Assembly: GCA_007120165.1 (NCBI GenBank)
Contig: SKOH01000030.1
Coordinates: forward strand, 1 to 56,399
Reading direction: 5' to 3'
DNA: 56,399 nucleotides
Source: Clostridiales bacterium
Lineage (GTDB): Bacteria; Bacillota; Clostridia; Peptostreptococcales; T1SED10-28
Below are positions 43,115-51,735 of this stretch, piece by piece (the stretch's first letter is position 1; each line of letters opens with the position of its first letter). A program made the translations under genes and the position numbers. The notes under the pieces were generated by a model, which ran no database searches, had not been told where the DNA came from, and worked only from the letters and a program-made list of their open reading frames with translations.

Positions 43115-44647
43115 ATGACGAGCAAAAGTGTACAGATAATCGGTGCAGGGCCCGGAGGGTTGGCCAGTGCACTGATTCTAGCCAGTAAAGGATATCAAGT
43201 GGATATCTATGAAACGAAACCAACCGTGGGCGGCCGCACAGGGTCAATAAAAATTGGAGAATATACCTTTGACATCGGGCCTACGTTTTTAATGATGGAC
43301 TTTATCGTAACAGAGGTTTTTGAGAAAGCAGGGCTGAATCACCGGGATTATATGCAGATCAAAGAAGTGGATCCGATGTACCGTCTAATATACCGGGGGG
43401 AGGAGGATCTTTACTTATATCGGCAAGATCAGGAAAAAATGAAGGACTCGCTTAATGAAAAATTTGATAACGGTTATGAGCATTACCAACAATTCCTAAC
43501 GAAGGAAAAAACGAAATATGACCGCATTTTACCCAGTCTTCGAGTACCCTATACCAATGTCTGGGATCTCCTTCGAAAAGAAATAAGGGAGGCCCTACCA
43601 CAGTTGGATGCCAATATCAGTCTTCATGACCATTTAGGGAGATATTATAAAGAAGAGGATTATAAACTGGCCTTTACTTTTCAGGCGAAATATTTAGGAA
43701 TGTCTCCCTGGGACTGTCCCGGGACCTTCAGTATTATTCCCTATATCGAACACTCCGGGGGGATTTATCACATCATGGGAGGCCTTAATCAACTTTGTGA
43801 AGGGATGGCCCGGGCGCTAAAGGATCTGGGAGGACGGATTCATTTAAATACCCCGGTAAAAACCGTCTTAGTTGAAGACGGCATAGCCCGAGGCCTGGAC
43901 CTTGAAAATGGAGAAAGCAAGTATTCGGATCATGTAGTAATCAATTCGGACTTTGCCTACTCCATGGAAAATCTGGTTAAGGAAAAAGATCGTAAAAAAT
44001 ACACGGCGAAAACCCTGAAAAAGAAAAAATATTCCTGTTCCATATTTATGATGTACCTTGGGGTTAAGCGCCGATATGTTCATCTTCAACATCACAACAT
44101 CTATTTTGCCGATGATTATCAAAAAAATGTAGAGGAAATTTCCAATACCAAAGTACTGTCGGAAGACCCTTCAATTTATATTCAAAATGCAATTATCACC
44201 GATCCTTCCCTGGCACCGGAGGGGAAATCCACCCTTTATGTGTTAGTACCGGTCCCCAATAACTTGAGTGAAATATCCTGGAATTCCGAAGAAAAGGAAA
44301 CTTTCCGAGAAAAAATCCTTGGAATGCTGGAGAACAAAGCGGGACTGAAGGATCTGCGGGAACAAATTGAAGTGGAAAAAATCATCTCTCCCAAGGACTG
44401 GGAAGAAGATTTCAATATCTATCAAGGGGCGACCTTTAACCTGGCCCACAATATCGGACAAATGCTTTATTTCCGCCCCCACAACAAATTCGAAGATTTC
44501 GACCGGGCCTATTTGGTGGGTGGCGGCACCCATCCCGGCAGCGGCCTGCCTACCATCCTGCAATCCGCCATGATTACCTCGGACCTGATCCTCGAGCGGG
44601 ACAGGCTGGATACGGAACACCAGAGTAAAAAGAAAGTGAATAAATAA
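43115..44647 (+). CDS. CrtI/CrtN-type phytoene desaturase family protein, second copy
   Basis: These 510 residues have VQIIGAGPGGLASALIL (about 6-22), YETKPTVGGRTGS, FDIGPTFLMMDF and the C-terminal GGGTHPGSGLPTILQSA (about 472). It is clearly paralogous with the divergent gene at 41410-42930, so the two could catalyse successive desaturations or form a heteromeric pair, as CrtN/CrtP-type sets do. AGGGGGGCAAAGG precedes the ATG. A cardiolipin synthase gene follows 50 bases later in the same direction, and co-transcription is possible. Confidence 0.88.
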   Translation: MTSKSVQIIGAGPGGLASALILASKGYQVDIYETKPTVGGRTGSIKIGEYTFDIGPTFLMMDFIVTEVFEKAGLNHRDYMQIKEVDPMYRLIYRGEEDLYLYRQDQEKMKDSLNEKFDNGYEHYQQFLTKEKTKYDRILPSLRVPYTNVWDLLRKEIREALPQLDANISLHDHLGRYYKEEDYKLAFTFQAKYLGMSPWDCPGTFSIIPYIEHSGGIYHIMGGLNQLCEGMARALKDLGGRIHLNTPVKTVLVEDGIARGLDLENGESKYSDHVVINSDFAYSMENLVKEKDRKKYTAKTLKKKKYSCSIFMMYLGVKRRYVHLQHHNIYFADDYQKNVEEISNTKVLSEDPSIYIQNAIITDPSLAPEGKSTLYVLVPVPNNLSEISWNSEEKETFREKILGMLENKAGLKDLREQIEVEKIISPKDWEEDFNIYQGATFNLAHNIGQMLYFRPHNKFEDFDRAYLVGGGTHPGSGLPTILQSAMITSDLILERDRLDTEHQSKKKVNK

Positions 44648-44697
44648 TACCAGGGATAAAATTGTCTTTTCAGTTTTAATTCCTAAAGGAGAACCCT

Positions 44698-46254
44698 ATG
44701 TATGGAGTAATCAAGAAAATAAAAAAAATCATGTTTCATCGGGTGACCTATTTATTGGTCGCCTTTCTACTGCAGATAGCCTTGATCTTTGGCGTGCTAT
44801 GGGGCTTCCAATCTTACTTTGTGGCTTTCTACGCTCTGAGTATTCTCTTAAGTATCGTGGTGGTTGTATGGGTGATCAACAAGCATATTCATCCCGAGTT
44901 TAAATTAATATGGGTGATCCCTATTCTCTTATTTCCAATATTTGGAGGATTGTTTTATCTGCTGATCGCTCAAAACCGCATCAGCCGCAATGCCCGTCGG
45001 AAGATGGGGCATTTAATGGAAATAAGCAATGAGGTGCTGCCCGGCAATCAGGAGATTATTTCAACGCTGGATAATCAGAATCGAAATGCGGCAAATCAAA
45101 TCCGTTATATTAAAGAGTATGGACTGTATCCTCCTTATATAAATACGACGTCCCAATACCTGGCCTCCGGGGAAAGAAAGTTTGAAAAACTCCTTGAGAA
45201 AATGAGAGCTGCGGAAAAATTTATTTTTTTGGAGTATTTTATTATAGCAGAGGGAAAGTTGTGGAATGATATACTGGAAGTTTTAACTCAAAAAGCAGCA
45301 GAGGGTTTGGATGTACGGGTGATTTATGATGATGTAGGCTGTATGATGACACTGCCGAAAAGATATTATCAAAAGCTTGAGGCCCTGGGAATCAAAACCT
45401 GTGTATTCAACCCGGTAATTCCGATAATTTCTTCTTTACACAATAATCGGGATCATAGAAAAATAGCAGTTATTGATGGGAAACATGCTTTTACCGGAGG
45501 CATCAATATTGGAGACGAATATATTAATGAATACGAGAAATACGGGCATTGGAAGGATTCCGCCATTATGATAGAAGGGGAAGGCGTCTGGAGTTTTACC
45601 GTGATGTTTCTTAGTTTATGGGACTATCTACGGGACGAGGTGGAAGATTTTCTTCCTTTCAGATACTCCTTTACCGCTGATCAGATAGAAAATCTCCAAA
45701 AGGCTCCGGGGATCCTGCAGCCCTTTTCTGATAGTCCGATGGACGGCGAGACCGTAGGAGAAAACGTCTATTTGAATCTGATCACAAAAGCAAAAAAAAC
45801 GATCTATATTACGACGCCTTATTTGATTTTTGATTACGGTATGTTAACCGCAATTACCAGTGCGGCAAAATCCGGGGTGGATGTTCGAATTATCACACCC
45901 CACATCCCTGATAAATGGTATGTTCATAAAGTGACGAGATCATATTACGGAATATTGATAGACAGCGGGGCTAAGATTTATGAGTACACTCCCGGGTTTA
46001 TCCACTCTAAAACCTTCCTGGTAGATGAGGAATACGGGGTGGTCGGGACCATTAATATGGATTATCGGAGTCTGTATCTGCATTTTGAATGTGGGGTTTG
46101 GATGTATAAGACAGAGTCTTTGAATGATATGAAAGCAGATTTTCTCAAAACCCTGGATAAATGCCATCAAATTAATTTCCAAGAGGTTACAGGAGCTTCC
46201 TGGCCCAGAGTACTGGGAAGATCAGTGCTTCGCTTATTTGCTCCCTGGATGTAA
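44698..46254 (+). CDS. cls: Cardiolipin synthase
   Basis: This 518-residue protein has two N-terminal transmembrane helices (YLLVAFLLQIALIFGVLWGF, FYALSILLSIVVVVWVI) and a third (FKLIWVIPILLFPIFGGLFYLLIA), then two phospholipase-D HKD motifs: HRKIAVIDG (about 259, followed by GINIGDEYINEYEKYG) and HSKTFLVDE (about 436). The architecture is that of bacterial ClsA-type enzymes, which join two phosphatidylglycerols to cardiolipin and glycerol at the membrane. AAGGAGAAC precedes the ATG. A strong terminator follows. Confidence 0.95.
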   Translation: MYGVIKKIKKIMFHRVTYLLVAFLLQIALIFGVLWGFQSYFVAFYALSILLSIVVVVWVINKHIHPEFKLIWVIPILLFPIFGGLFYLLIAQNRISRNARRKMGHLMEISNEVLPGNQEIISTLDNQNRNAANQIRYIKEYGLYPPYINTTSQYLASGERKFEKLLEKMRAAEKFIFLEYFIIAEGKLWNDILEVLTQKAAEGLDVRVIYDDVGCMMTLPKRYYQKLEALGIKTCVFNPVIPIISSLHNNRDHRKIAVIDGKHAFTGGINIGDEYINEYEKYGHWKDSAIMIEGEGVWSFTVMFLSLWDYLRDEVEDFLPFRYSFTADQIENLQKAPGILQPFSDSPMDGETVGENVYLNLITKAKKTIYITTPYLIFDYGMLTAITSAAKSGVDVRIITPHIPDKWYVHKVTRSYYGILIDSGAKIYEYTPGFIHSKTFLVDEEYGVVGTINMDYRSLYLHFECGVWMYKTESLNDMKADFLKTLDKCHQINFQEVTGASWPRVLGRSVLRLFAPWM

Positions 46255-46268
46255 GGTAAACAGGAAAG

Positions 46269-46297
46269 CGGCGTCCCAGGACGCCGTAATTTTTTTG
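46269..46297 (+). terminator. Terminator after cls
   Basis: CGGCGTCC (46269-46276) and GGACGCCG (46279-46286) form a perfect 8-bp stem closed by CA, which may relax to a larger loop, followed by TAATTTTTTT. Confidence 0.85.
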
Positions 46298-46371
46298 AAT
46301 TTTTATGGACATTTTGACGAAGTCCTTCGTTTAATAAGTGAAGGGTCATTTAAAAGAAGGGGAGACCGACT

Positions 46372-46866
46372 ATGAAACTGTTTGAAATTTACCATCATCA
46401 GGGTGAGGATTTCTTTCGATTCGCCCTAAGTCTTACCCGTCACAAGGAAGACGCGGAAGATTTGGTGCAACAGGCCTATATTAAAGCCCTTAACCAGCTG
46501 GAACTATTTGAGGTGATGGAAAAGGAACAAATAAAGGGCTGGTTTTTCACTGCCATCAAAAATCAGTTTATCGATCACTATCGACGTTCAAAACGATTCC
46601 CAAAAGTGCCCTTCGACGGGCAAATGATGGAAAACTTTTCGGATCATGCCGGGGAAGTTTCCACTGAAAGAAAGGTCCTCGAAAAACTTGAGGCAAAGGA
46701 AGTATTGGAAAAACTGCCTAAGGAGTTAAAAACGCTGGTCATTTACCGTTATTATCTAGGATATAACACCCGGGAGATATCGGAATTATTCGGAATCAAC
46801 CCTTCAACCCTTCGATCCCGCTATGTTAAAATTCAAGCTCTTTTGACGAAAGAGAAAAATTCATAA
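46372..46866 (+). CDS. ECF-type RNA polymerase sigma factor
   Basis: This is 164 residues. Region 2 is FFRFALSLTRHKEDAEDLVQQAYIKAL followed by WFFTAIKNQFIDHYRRSKR (about 10-80). Region 4 is the HTH YRYYLGYNTREISELFGINPSTLRSRYVKIQALL (about 124-158). No anti-sigma membrane gene sits next to it, unlike most ECF factors. Instead an unusual repeat protein gene follows 86 bases later. An inverted repeat ACGAAG-tc-CTTCGT precedes the gene. GAAGGGGAG precedes the ATG. Confidence 0.92.
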   Translation: MKLFEIYHHQGEDFFRFALSLTRHKEDAEDLVQQAYIKALNQLELFEVMEKEQIKGWFFTAIKNQFIDHYRRSKRFPKVPFDGQMMENFSDHAGEVSTERKVLEKLEAKEVLEKLPKELKTLVIYRYYLGYNTREISELFGINPSTLRSRYVKIQALLTKEKNS

Positions 46867-46952
46867 AATAAAGAGAGGCAGTGAAAAAGATTTATAAATC
46901 CGGTTTATATTCAAAGGACGTAAACAAAAGAAAATAAAAGGAGCGAATAAAA

Positions 46953-48143
46953 ATGAAAATTTACCAAAATATCGGCGTATTGAATCTATCGAAAGCTAAG
47001 GATCCGGTCTTGGAAGAGATTCATAAACTGGAAAATATCGGTCTGCTGATTACCTCCAAGGATCAAACTGAAAAACTGGGCCATATTGAAATGGAAAACA
47101 TCGGGGATCAGGCCGTAATCGATGGGAAAAAAGATATCGGAATGGTCATCAGAAATGGGATCCTGGATATCAAAAAAAGTTTTTTGGAGGATTCGGAAAA
47201 GGAAATTTTCTTTATTGTCAACGGAATTTTTTCCATCGAGGAAATGCCTGGGGAGCATCTAAGAAAAATACACGGCATTGTATTAAACGGAGAGATGGTT
47301 GCCCCGGAAAAAGTTTATGGAGTATTAAGTGACCGACTCAAAATAAACGGAGAGGTTTTAACCTATCCCGAAGGGTTTTTGTATCTGAAAGGGGATTTTA
47401 CGTTGCAAGAGGAGCATCTATTGGGTTTACAGGATCAAAGCAAAGTGGCTGTAGCAACTCTAAAGATGTTAGAAGAAGTTGACACACAACTGGTGGAGGA
47501 TAAAATTGAAAAGATGGTTATTTTAAAGGAGCTGATAACCACCAAAAACAATTTGCGATGGATTGCTCCTAGAGTGGAGAATTACACGGAGGTGGCAAAG
47601 ACCATTGTTCCCGAAGGTTATGATTATTATGAGAAGCTTACGATTAGTGATGAGAATCTTTCGTCGTTTACTAATCGAAAAATATTTGTAAAGAGGAAAT
47701 TAAAAATCGACCTGCCCTTTGAAAAAATCAAAGGACATATCAGCGATATAAAAGGCAAAGCCCTCTATGTACCTGAGGGGGAACGGGAAGCTTATTTGGA
47801 AGTCGCGGAGGGGATGGAAATTAAAACCTTTAATCCGAAAGCCGTCGAAAACTATGCTAAACTGGAAGTGGATTCGGGGTATTTGAAAGGAAGAGAAAGC
47901 ATTGAAATAGAAAACTACGGGGTGCTGGAAGTTAAAGAAGAAGTCACTGAGGAATTACTTGATCTCGGGATTAAACGCATTAAAAACTATGGCAAAATTC
48001 AATGTCCTAAAAAGATTTATGCCCTCCTTAGTCAAAAAGTTACGGAAAATTACGGGGTGATCGATTCAAAAAGTGACCGGCCGGTAAAAGTCGAAGAAAC
48101 GGCTCATACCAAAGTGTCAAACATGGGGGTTCTTATATTATAA
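46953..48143 (+). CDS. Repeat protein of N-x-G strands, next to the ECF sigma gene
   Basis: These 396 residues have no signal peptide and no transmembrane segment. The chain repeats a short beta-strand motif [I/V]-x-N-x-G-x-[I/L]: YQNIGVLNL, LENIGLLIT, MENIGDQAV, IRNGILDIK, VNGIFSIEE, INGEVLTYP, VENYAKLEV, IENYGVLEV, IKNYGKIQC, TENYGVIDS and SNMGVLIL. Short helical spacers separate the strands, and the same motif caps both ends. The pattern resembles a bactofilin-like or other beta-solenoid. I know no named family. AAGGAGCG precedes the ATG. Probably cotranscribed with the sigma factor, whose partner or output it may be. Confidence 0.75.
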   Translation: MKIYQNIGVLNLSKAKDPVLEEIHKLENIGLLITSKDQTEKLGHIEMENIGDQAVIDGKKDIGMVIRNGILDIKKSFLEDSEKEIFFIVNGIFSIEEMPGEHLRKIHGIVLNGEMVAPEKVYGVLSDRLKINGEVLTYPEGFLYLKGDFTLQEEHLLGLQDQSKVAVATLKMLEEVDTQLVEDKIEKMVILKELITTKNNLRWIAPRVENYTEVAKTIVPEGYDYYEKLTISDENLSSFTNRKIFVKRKLKIDLPFEKIKGHISDIKGKALYVPEGEREAYLEVAEGMEIKTFNPKAVENYAKLEVDSGYLKGRESIEIENYGVLEVKEEVTEELLDLGIKRIKNYGKIQCPKKIYALLSQKVTENYGVIDSKSDRPVKVEETAHTKVSNMGVLIL

Positions 48144-48189
48144 AGAACAGAAACTCGTAAATCAAACAATGATGTTGATAGTAAAATAA

Positions 48190-48237
48190 CCGCCTCCAGG
48201 TTCTACTCGTAGACCTTAAAGGCGGCTATTTTTTTCT
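48190..48237. terminator. Bidirectional terminator between convergent genes
   Basis: CCGCCT and AGGCGG form the base of a long stem with an inner GGTtCTA-ctcg-TAGaCC helix, followed by CTATTTTTTTC on the plus strand. Confidence 0.8.
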
Positions 48238-48262
48238 TTGTCCTATAAAATTCTTTGCTGTT

Positions 48263-48526
48263 TTATCCGATAAAGTTGCCATAGTGAAATTGCTCCTTAG
48301 CTTTTTGGATATCTTTTTCCACTTCTTTATGAAGTAAAATTTGAGCAATTTTGTCCTGGGCTTTATTGAAGATGAATGTAAGTTTGTTGGCGTTGGTCTC
48401 ATCAACGGTTACAACAAAGGTTTCATTTTGTACCTGTAAGGTTTTTTCCATATGTTCTCCCTCCTTTACCTGATCGATTTTTGCTGCGATGGTGTCCAGT
48501 CCGTTCATTTCTAAAATGTTTTCCAA
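48263..48526 (-). CDS. Small protein of unknown function with a possible internal start
   Basis: This 87-residue form starts at TTG 48526, which is preceded by AAAGGAG with eight bases of spacing. The frame extends upstream to TTG 48544 without RBS. A very good second site (AAAGGAGGGAG) lies inside the frame directly before ATG 48451, giving a 62-residue form starting MEKTLQVQNETF. The sequence mixes strands (TFVVTVDETNANKLTFIF) and a helix rich in Lys/Glu (HKEVEKDIQKAKEQF). No family is recognised. Confidence 0.6.
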   Translation of the reverse strand: MENILEMNGLDTIAAKIDQVKEGEHMEKTLQVQNETFVVTVDETNANKLTFIFNKAQDKIAQILLHKEVEKDIQKAKEQFHYGNFIG

Positions 48527-48606
48527 TGTGACCGCTCCTTTCAAATTTTTTAGTTCTATGTAGTACTTTGAACTTGTCTTTATTATAGAACGGATGGAAA
48601 AACTAA

Positions 48607-48674
48607 ATAACCGTCCCGAGACGCTTTTTGAATCCTCCTCAAGGGAGTTTGTATCTCGGTCTTAAGAAGGAGGA
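48607..48674 (+). repeat. Dispersed 68-base hairpin element, copy B
   Basis: It aligns gap-free to 21253-21320. A perfect 6-bp stem CCGAGA/TCTCGG encloses a small CTCC/GGAG hairpin. The base changes relative to copy A largely keep pairing. It lies between divergent genes. Confidence 0.55.
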
Positions 48675-48918
48675 GAATTGATTGAAGATTCAATGATTAC
48701 TACGGTTCTGACAAAAATAATTTCTGGAAAAAAGCAAAATTTCTTTTGAATAGAGGAATTTTTGAATAGAAAATTGAATAGTATAGAGTAAAAGAGGATT
48801 ATTCAAATTTAACGTAATCGACAGGTTATGGGAAGTAGCAAGACTTAAGGATCTTAACTTCGGAATAATTCCCCGGTGTGTGGTTAAGAGCTTAGACAGA
48901 TCTAAAGGAGGAAAATTA
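48675..48918. other. Leader region of the M20 gene, no gene seen
   Basis: A/T-rich stretch with TTGAAT ... TATAGAG-like promoter elements near 48763-48796 and a possible but poorly spaced TTG frame at 48678. Nothing else is recognisable. Confidence 0.4.
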
Positions 48919-50112
48919 ATGGGAATGGAAAAACTAAAAGCCGTGATCAGCGAAGAGGAAATTATCGATTATATAGCTGCCCTTGTAGCAATTCCCAGCT
49001 ACAGCCGATTGAAGAATCAGGAAATGGAAATTGCCGGGTACATTCACCGGACCTTTCTCAAAGAAGGGATTGATTCCCGGTTGATTGAAGTGAAAAAAGG
49101 GAGATATAATATTATAGCTACCCTTAAAGGGGAGGGAGGCGGAAAAACCTTACTGCTGACCGGACACACAGACACCGTGCCGGCGTATGATATGAAAGAT
49201 CCTTTTAAACTTAACATAAAGGGAAATAAACTCTATGGACGGGGCGTAGCAGATATGAAAGGCTCCCTGGCCTGTATGATATTCAGTATGATTGCGATCA
49301 AAAGAGCAAAGGTCAAGCTAAAGGGAGATGTCCTCTTTGCAGGGGTTATTGATGAAGAGGAGGGAAGCTCAGGGACCATCGATTTAATTGAAAGAGGAAT
49401 AAAAGCGGATGCTGCCATAGTGGGAGAGCCTTCAAATCTTAATCTTTGTGTCGCCCACCGGGGATTGGAATGGTTTGAATTCCAATTTCATGGGAAAACC
49501 GTGCATGGGGGCAAACAATCCGAGGGGATCAATGCCATCCTAAAAGCTTCGGATTTTATTCAACGGTGCGAGGAAAAATTAATGCCGAAAATAATCGACG
49601 AGACCCATAATATTATCGGATTTTCCTCTATGAATTACGGAACCATTCAAGGGGGGACCCAGCCGAGTACCGTCCCAGGAGACTGCACGCTGAAAATCGA
49701 CCGTAGATGGGTGCCGGGAGTAGACTATGAACAAGTTGTAAAGGATTTTGAAGATGTAATTGCAGAATTAAAGAATGAGGATAAAAACTTTGATTGCAGT
49801 TTTAAAGTCATGAAGGAAAGCAGGATGAAAGAGGGGTATATCCATGAAGCAATGGAGATTGATTTAAAACATCCGATTCTTTCCATGCTGAGAAAAAGTA
49901 CTGAAACAGTTCAAAATAAGACTCCCGAAACTACCTTTTTTCCTGCCTGGACCGACGGGGGGCTACTGAGTAGTTACGCGAAGATCCCCACCATCGTATT
50001 TGGACCGGGGGACTTAAAAAGCGCTCATTCCGCCAGGGAATATTTAGCTAAAGATCAAATTTTACCGGCAACACTCATCTATGCTCTAGTTGCAATGGAC
50101 GTATCCAAATAG
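48919..50112 (+). CDS. M20-family peptidase/deacylase (ArgE/DapE type)
   Basis: This is 397 residues from the ATG at 48919 (AAAGGAGG upstream). The frame also reads from 48880. Metal and catalytic motifs are LLTGHTDTVP (about 76), GRGVADMKGSLA (Asp bridging both metals, about 104), the general base pair GVIDEEEGSSG (about 140) and a C-terminal GPGDLKSAHSARE with the last His. The lid domain (about 180-290) has the dimerisation HxG segment VHGGKQSEG. It removes an acyl or aminoacyl group from an amino acid or dipeptide using two zinc ions. Exact substrate is not determinable. Confidence 0.9.
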   Translation: MGMEKLKAVISEEEIIDYIAALVAIPSYSRLKNQEMEIAGYIHRTFLKEGIDSRLIEVKKGRYNIIATLKGEGGGKTLLLTGHTDTVPAYDMKDPFKLNIKGNKLYGRGVADMKGSLACMIFSMIAIKRAKVKLKGDVLFAGVIDEEEGSSGTIDLIERGIKADAAIVGEPSNLNLCVAHRGLEWFEFQFHGKTVHGGKQSEGINAILKASDFIQRCEEKLMPKIIDETHNIIGFSSMNYGTIQGGTQPSTVPGDCTLKIDRRWVPGVDYEQVVKDFEDVIAELKNEDKNFDCSFKVMKESRMKEGYIHEAMEIDLKHPILSMLRKSTETVQNKTPETTFFPAWTDGGLLSSYAKIPTIVFGPGDLKSAHSAREYLAKDQILPATLIYALVAMDVSK

Positions 50113-50190
50113 AATCATTCCATTAAAGCGTTGGATTTAATTAAAGCTGTTTCCAGGGACAGATGACGAAGAGTCTTTGATGCAGGTGTA

Positions 50191-50514
50191 TCATTTCTTA
50201 TTAGAGTACTTAAAATAGCGAAGAAAGTAATAAATTCCCATAAAGATCATGATTAGGTTAAATAGTCCTACGAGTACCGCGGCGAAGGCCAAAATTATCA
50301 AGATACCCCCAAGGATTTTTTCATACCATTCAATGGGCGTCATTCTTGCGGCGAAACTCATCGAGGCGAAACTAACACCAGCAGCAATAATGACGCGGAA
50401 TAATCCACCCTTCATTCCCTTTATTCCTTCTTCGCGCTTTCGATATTTATCGTTGGTTTTGATATCAATATCCCAGGCGCCCTTTGTTGAGTCCCATCTT
50501 CCAAACCACCACAT
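50191..50514 (-). CDS. Small membrane protein of unknown function
   Basis: This is 107 residues. A hydrophilic 35-residue N-terminal part (MWWFGRWDSTKGAWDIDIKTNDKYRKREEGIKG in pieces) is followed by two hydrophobic segments, GLFRVIIAAGVSFASMSFAA and ILGGILIILAFAAVLVGLFNLIMIFMGIYYFL, ending in a Lys-rich tail. I do not recognise a family. AAAAGGAGAG precedes the ATG. An upstream hairpin with a minus-strand T-run could act as an attenuator. Confidence 0.65.
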   Translation of the reverse strand: MWWFGRWDSTKGAWDIDIKTNDKYRKREEGIKGMKGGLFRVIIAAGVSFASMSFAARMTPIEWYEKILGGILIILAFAAVLVGLFNLIMIFMGIYYFLRYFKYSNKK

Positions 50515-50645
50515 AGAATCTCTCCTTTTGTATAATTTATACCCCTTTAACCCATTTTATATTAACTTCTATAAAGCCCCGGCAAAATCCTTTATTTTTA
50601 CTGAATTTATGAAAAACACCTGATTTTGTAAAAGGGTTAAAAAGA

Positions 50646-50687
50646 AAACCCCACAGAAGAAGGTCCGGATTGATACCGGTGGGGTTT
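50646..50687 (-). terminator. Hairpin with a minus-strand T-run, possible attenuator
   Basis: AAACCCCAC and GTGGGGTTT form a 9-bp stem with an inner GGT/ACC pair. On the minus strand the arm continues TTTTCTTTTTAA. It is about 130 bases upstream of the minus gene at 50514, so it would act as a leader terminator, or it stops antisense transcripts. Confidence 0.5.
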
Positions 50688-50827
50688 GTAAAAAATTTTC
50701 CTGTTGTTTAAGATTTAGCTATAATAGTAATATACATAAATAATTTTAAAGTAGAGGATACAGATATTTTGAAGGAGCAAAAAAACTCTTTAAAGGCATT
50801 GTTATTTTATTAAAAGGAGTGATAATA

Positions 50828-51133
50828 ATGATCCACATCGGTACCGGATTGCTGCTGATTTTCTTGGAATATTTAATTAAAGTGAAAAAGATGACTTGGA
50901 TGATTGCAGGCTACAACACCTCCTCTGCCAAGAAAAAAGCGCAGTATAACACTGACGCCCTGGCAGAGGGGATGGGAAAATTCTTATATACTCTTGGAGG
51001 GATTGCTATTGTCGGATCCGTCGGGGAGATATTTGATTATCCCGTTATCATGTATATCAGTTGGAGCGTTTTTTCATTATATATGGTATTTTTTCTGATC
51101 TATGCCAATACCGGCGGCCGTTATAAAAATTAA
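50828..51133 (+). CDS. DUF3784-like small membrane protein
   Basis: These 101 residues start with IHIGTGLLLIFLEYLIKVKKMTWMIAGYNTSSAKKKAQYN. The AGYNT...Y segment after the first helix is typical of DUF3784. Two further helices (GKFLYTLGGIAIVGSVGEIF, VIMYISWSVFSLYMVFFLIYANT) follow. The role of this family is unknown. AAAGGAGT precedes the ATG at 50828. A GTG at 50819 is not needed. Confidence 0.8.
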   Translation: MIHIGTGLLLIFLEYLIKVKKMTWMIAGYNTSSAKKKAQYNTDALAEGMGKFLYTLGGIAIVGSVGEIFDYPVIMYISWSVFSLYMVFFLIYANTGGRYKN

Positions 51134-51183
51134 GGAGCAACAAGATGGGTAACAGATATCAGATATATAATCGGGTAGCTGCT

Positions 51184-51735
51184 TTAGTCGATTTCTTTTT
51201 CATAAACCAATTCGCCCCCGGCGTCATATCCCCGTAGTAAACTAGGCCGGATGCCGGCACTTGCCTGATCCTCAGAGGGCCAATGACCAAAATGAAGGTG
51301 ATCCCTAAAAGATTCCAGCAGAAACGTCGAACCGTCACTTCGCTGAACCTCCAGTGTGGTGACAGGTTCCTTTGCATACGCCCAAAGGACAAAGTGCATT
51401 TCATTGTCAGCAAAATTATAGCTGACGACCCGGAATGTGACCCCCTTTGCGTTATCGATCTTAAGTTCCCCTACCATAGAAGCCGGGGTATAGAATAATC
51501 CGTAGCGTTGATATAAGTTAAAAACCGCTATCCAATCTTCGTATTCTGCCAGTATGTAACGGCCTTCAATATTATCTGAAATATACAGTTCGGTGGCAGG
51601 ACCAAAGTGGAGATATCTTTCGAAATGACGATAAGCCGCCTTTGAAGTGAAAAAAAGCTGTTGCTGATTGATAATAAATACTAAAACCAGCATAAGAAGT
51701 GCGATCTGTATGCTCAGTTTGTGCTTCCTATTCAT
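51184..51735 (-). CDS. Membrane-anchored protein, third gene of the padR operon
   Basis: These 183 residues start at ATG 51735, which overlaps the stop of the HAAS-domain gene (ATGA) and follows AAAGGAGC. The longer frame to 51834 is antisense to that gene's coding register and is not needed. The N-terminal helix LSIQIALLMLVLVFIINQQQLFF anchors an extracytoplasmic beta-rich domain (about 45-183), which resembles no family I can name. It is translationally coupled with its neighbour, so probably works with it. Confidence 0.7.
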   Translation of the reverse strand: MNRKHKLSIQIALLMLVLVFIINQQQLFFTSKAAYRHFERYLHFGPATELYISDNIEGRYILAEYEDWIAVFNLYQRYGLFYTPASMVGELKIDNAKGVTFRVVSYNFADNEMHFVLWAYAKEPVTTLEVQRSDGSTFLLESFRDHLHFGHWPSEDQASAGIRPSLLRGYDAGGELVYEKEID

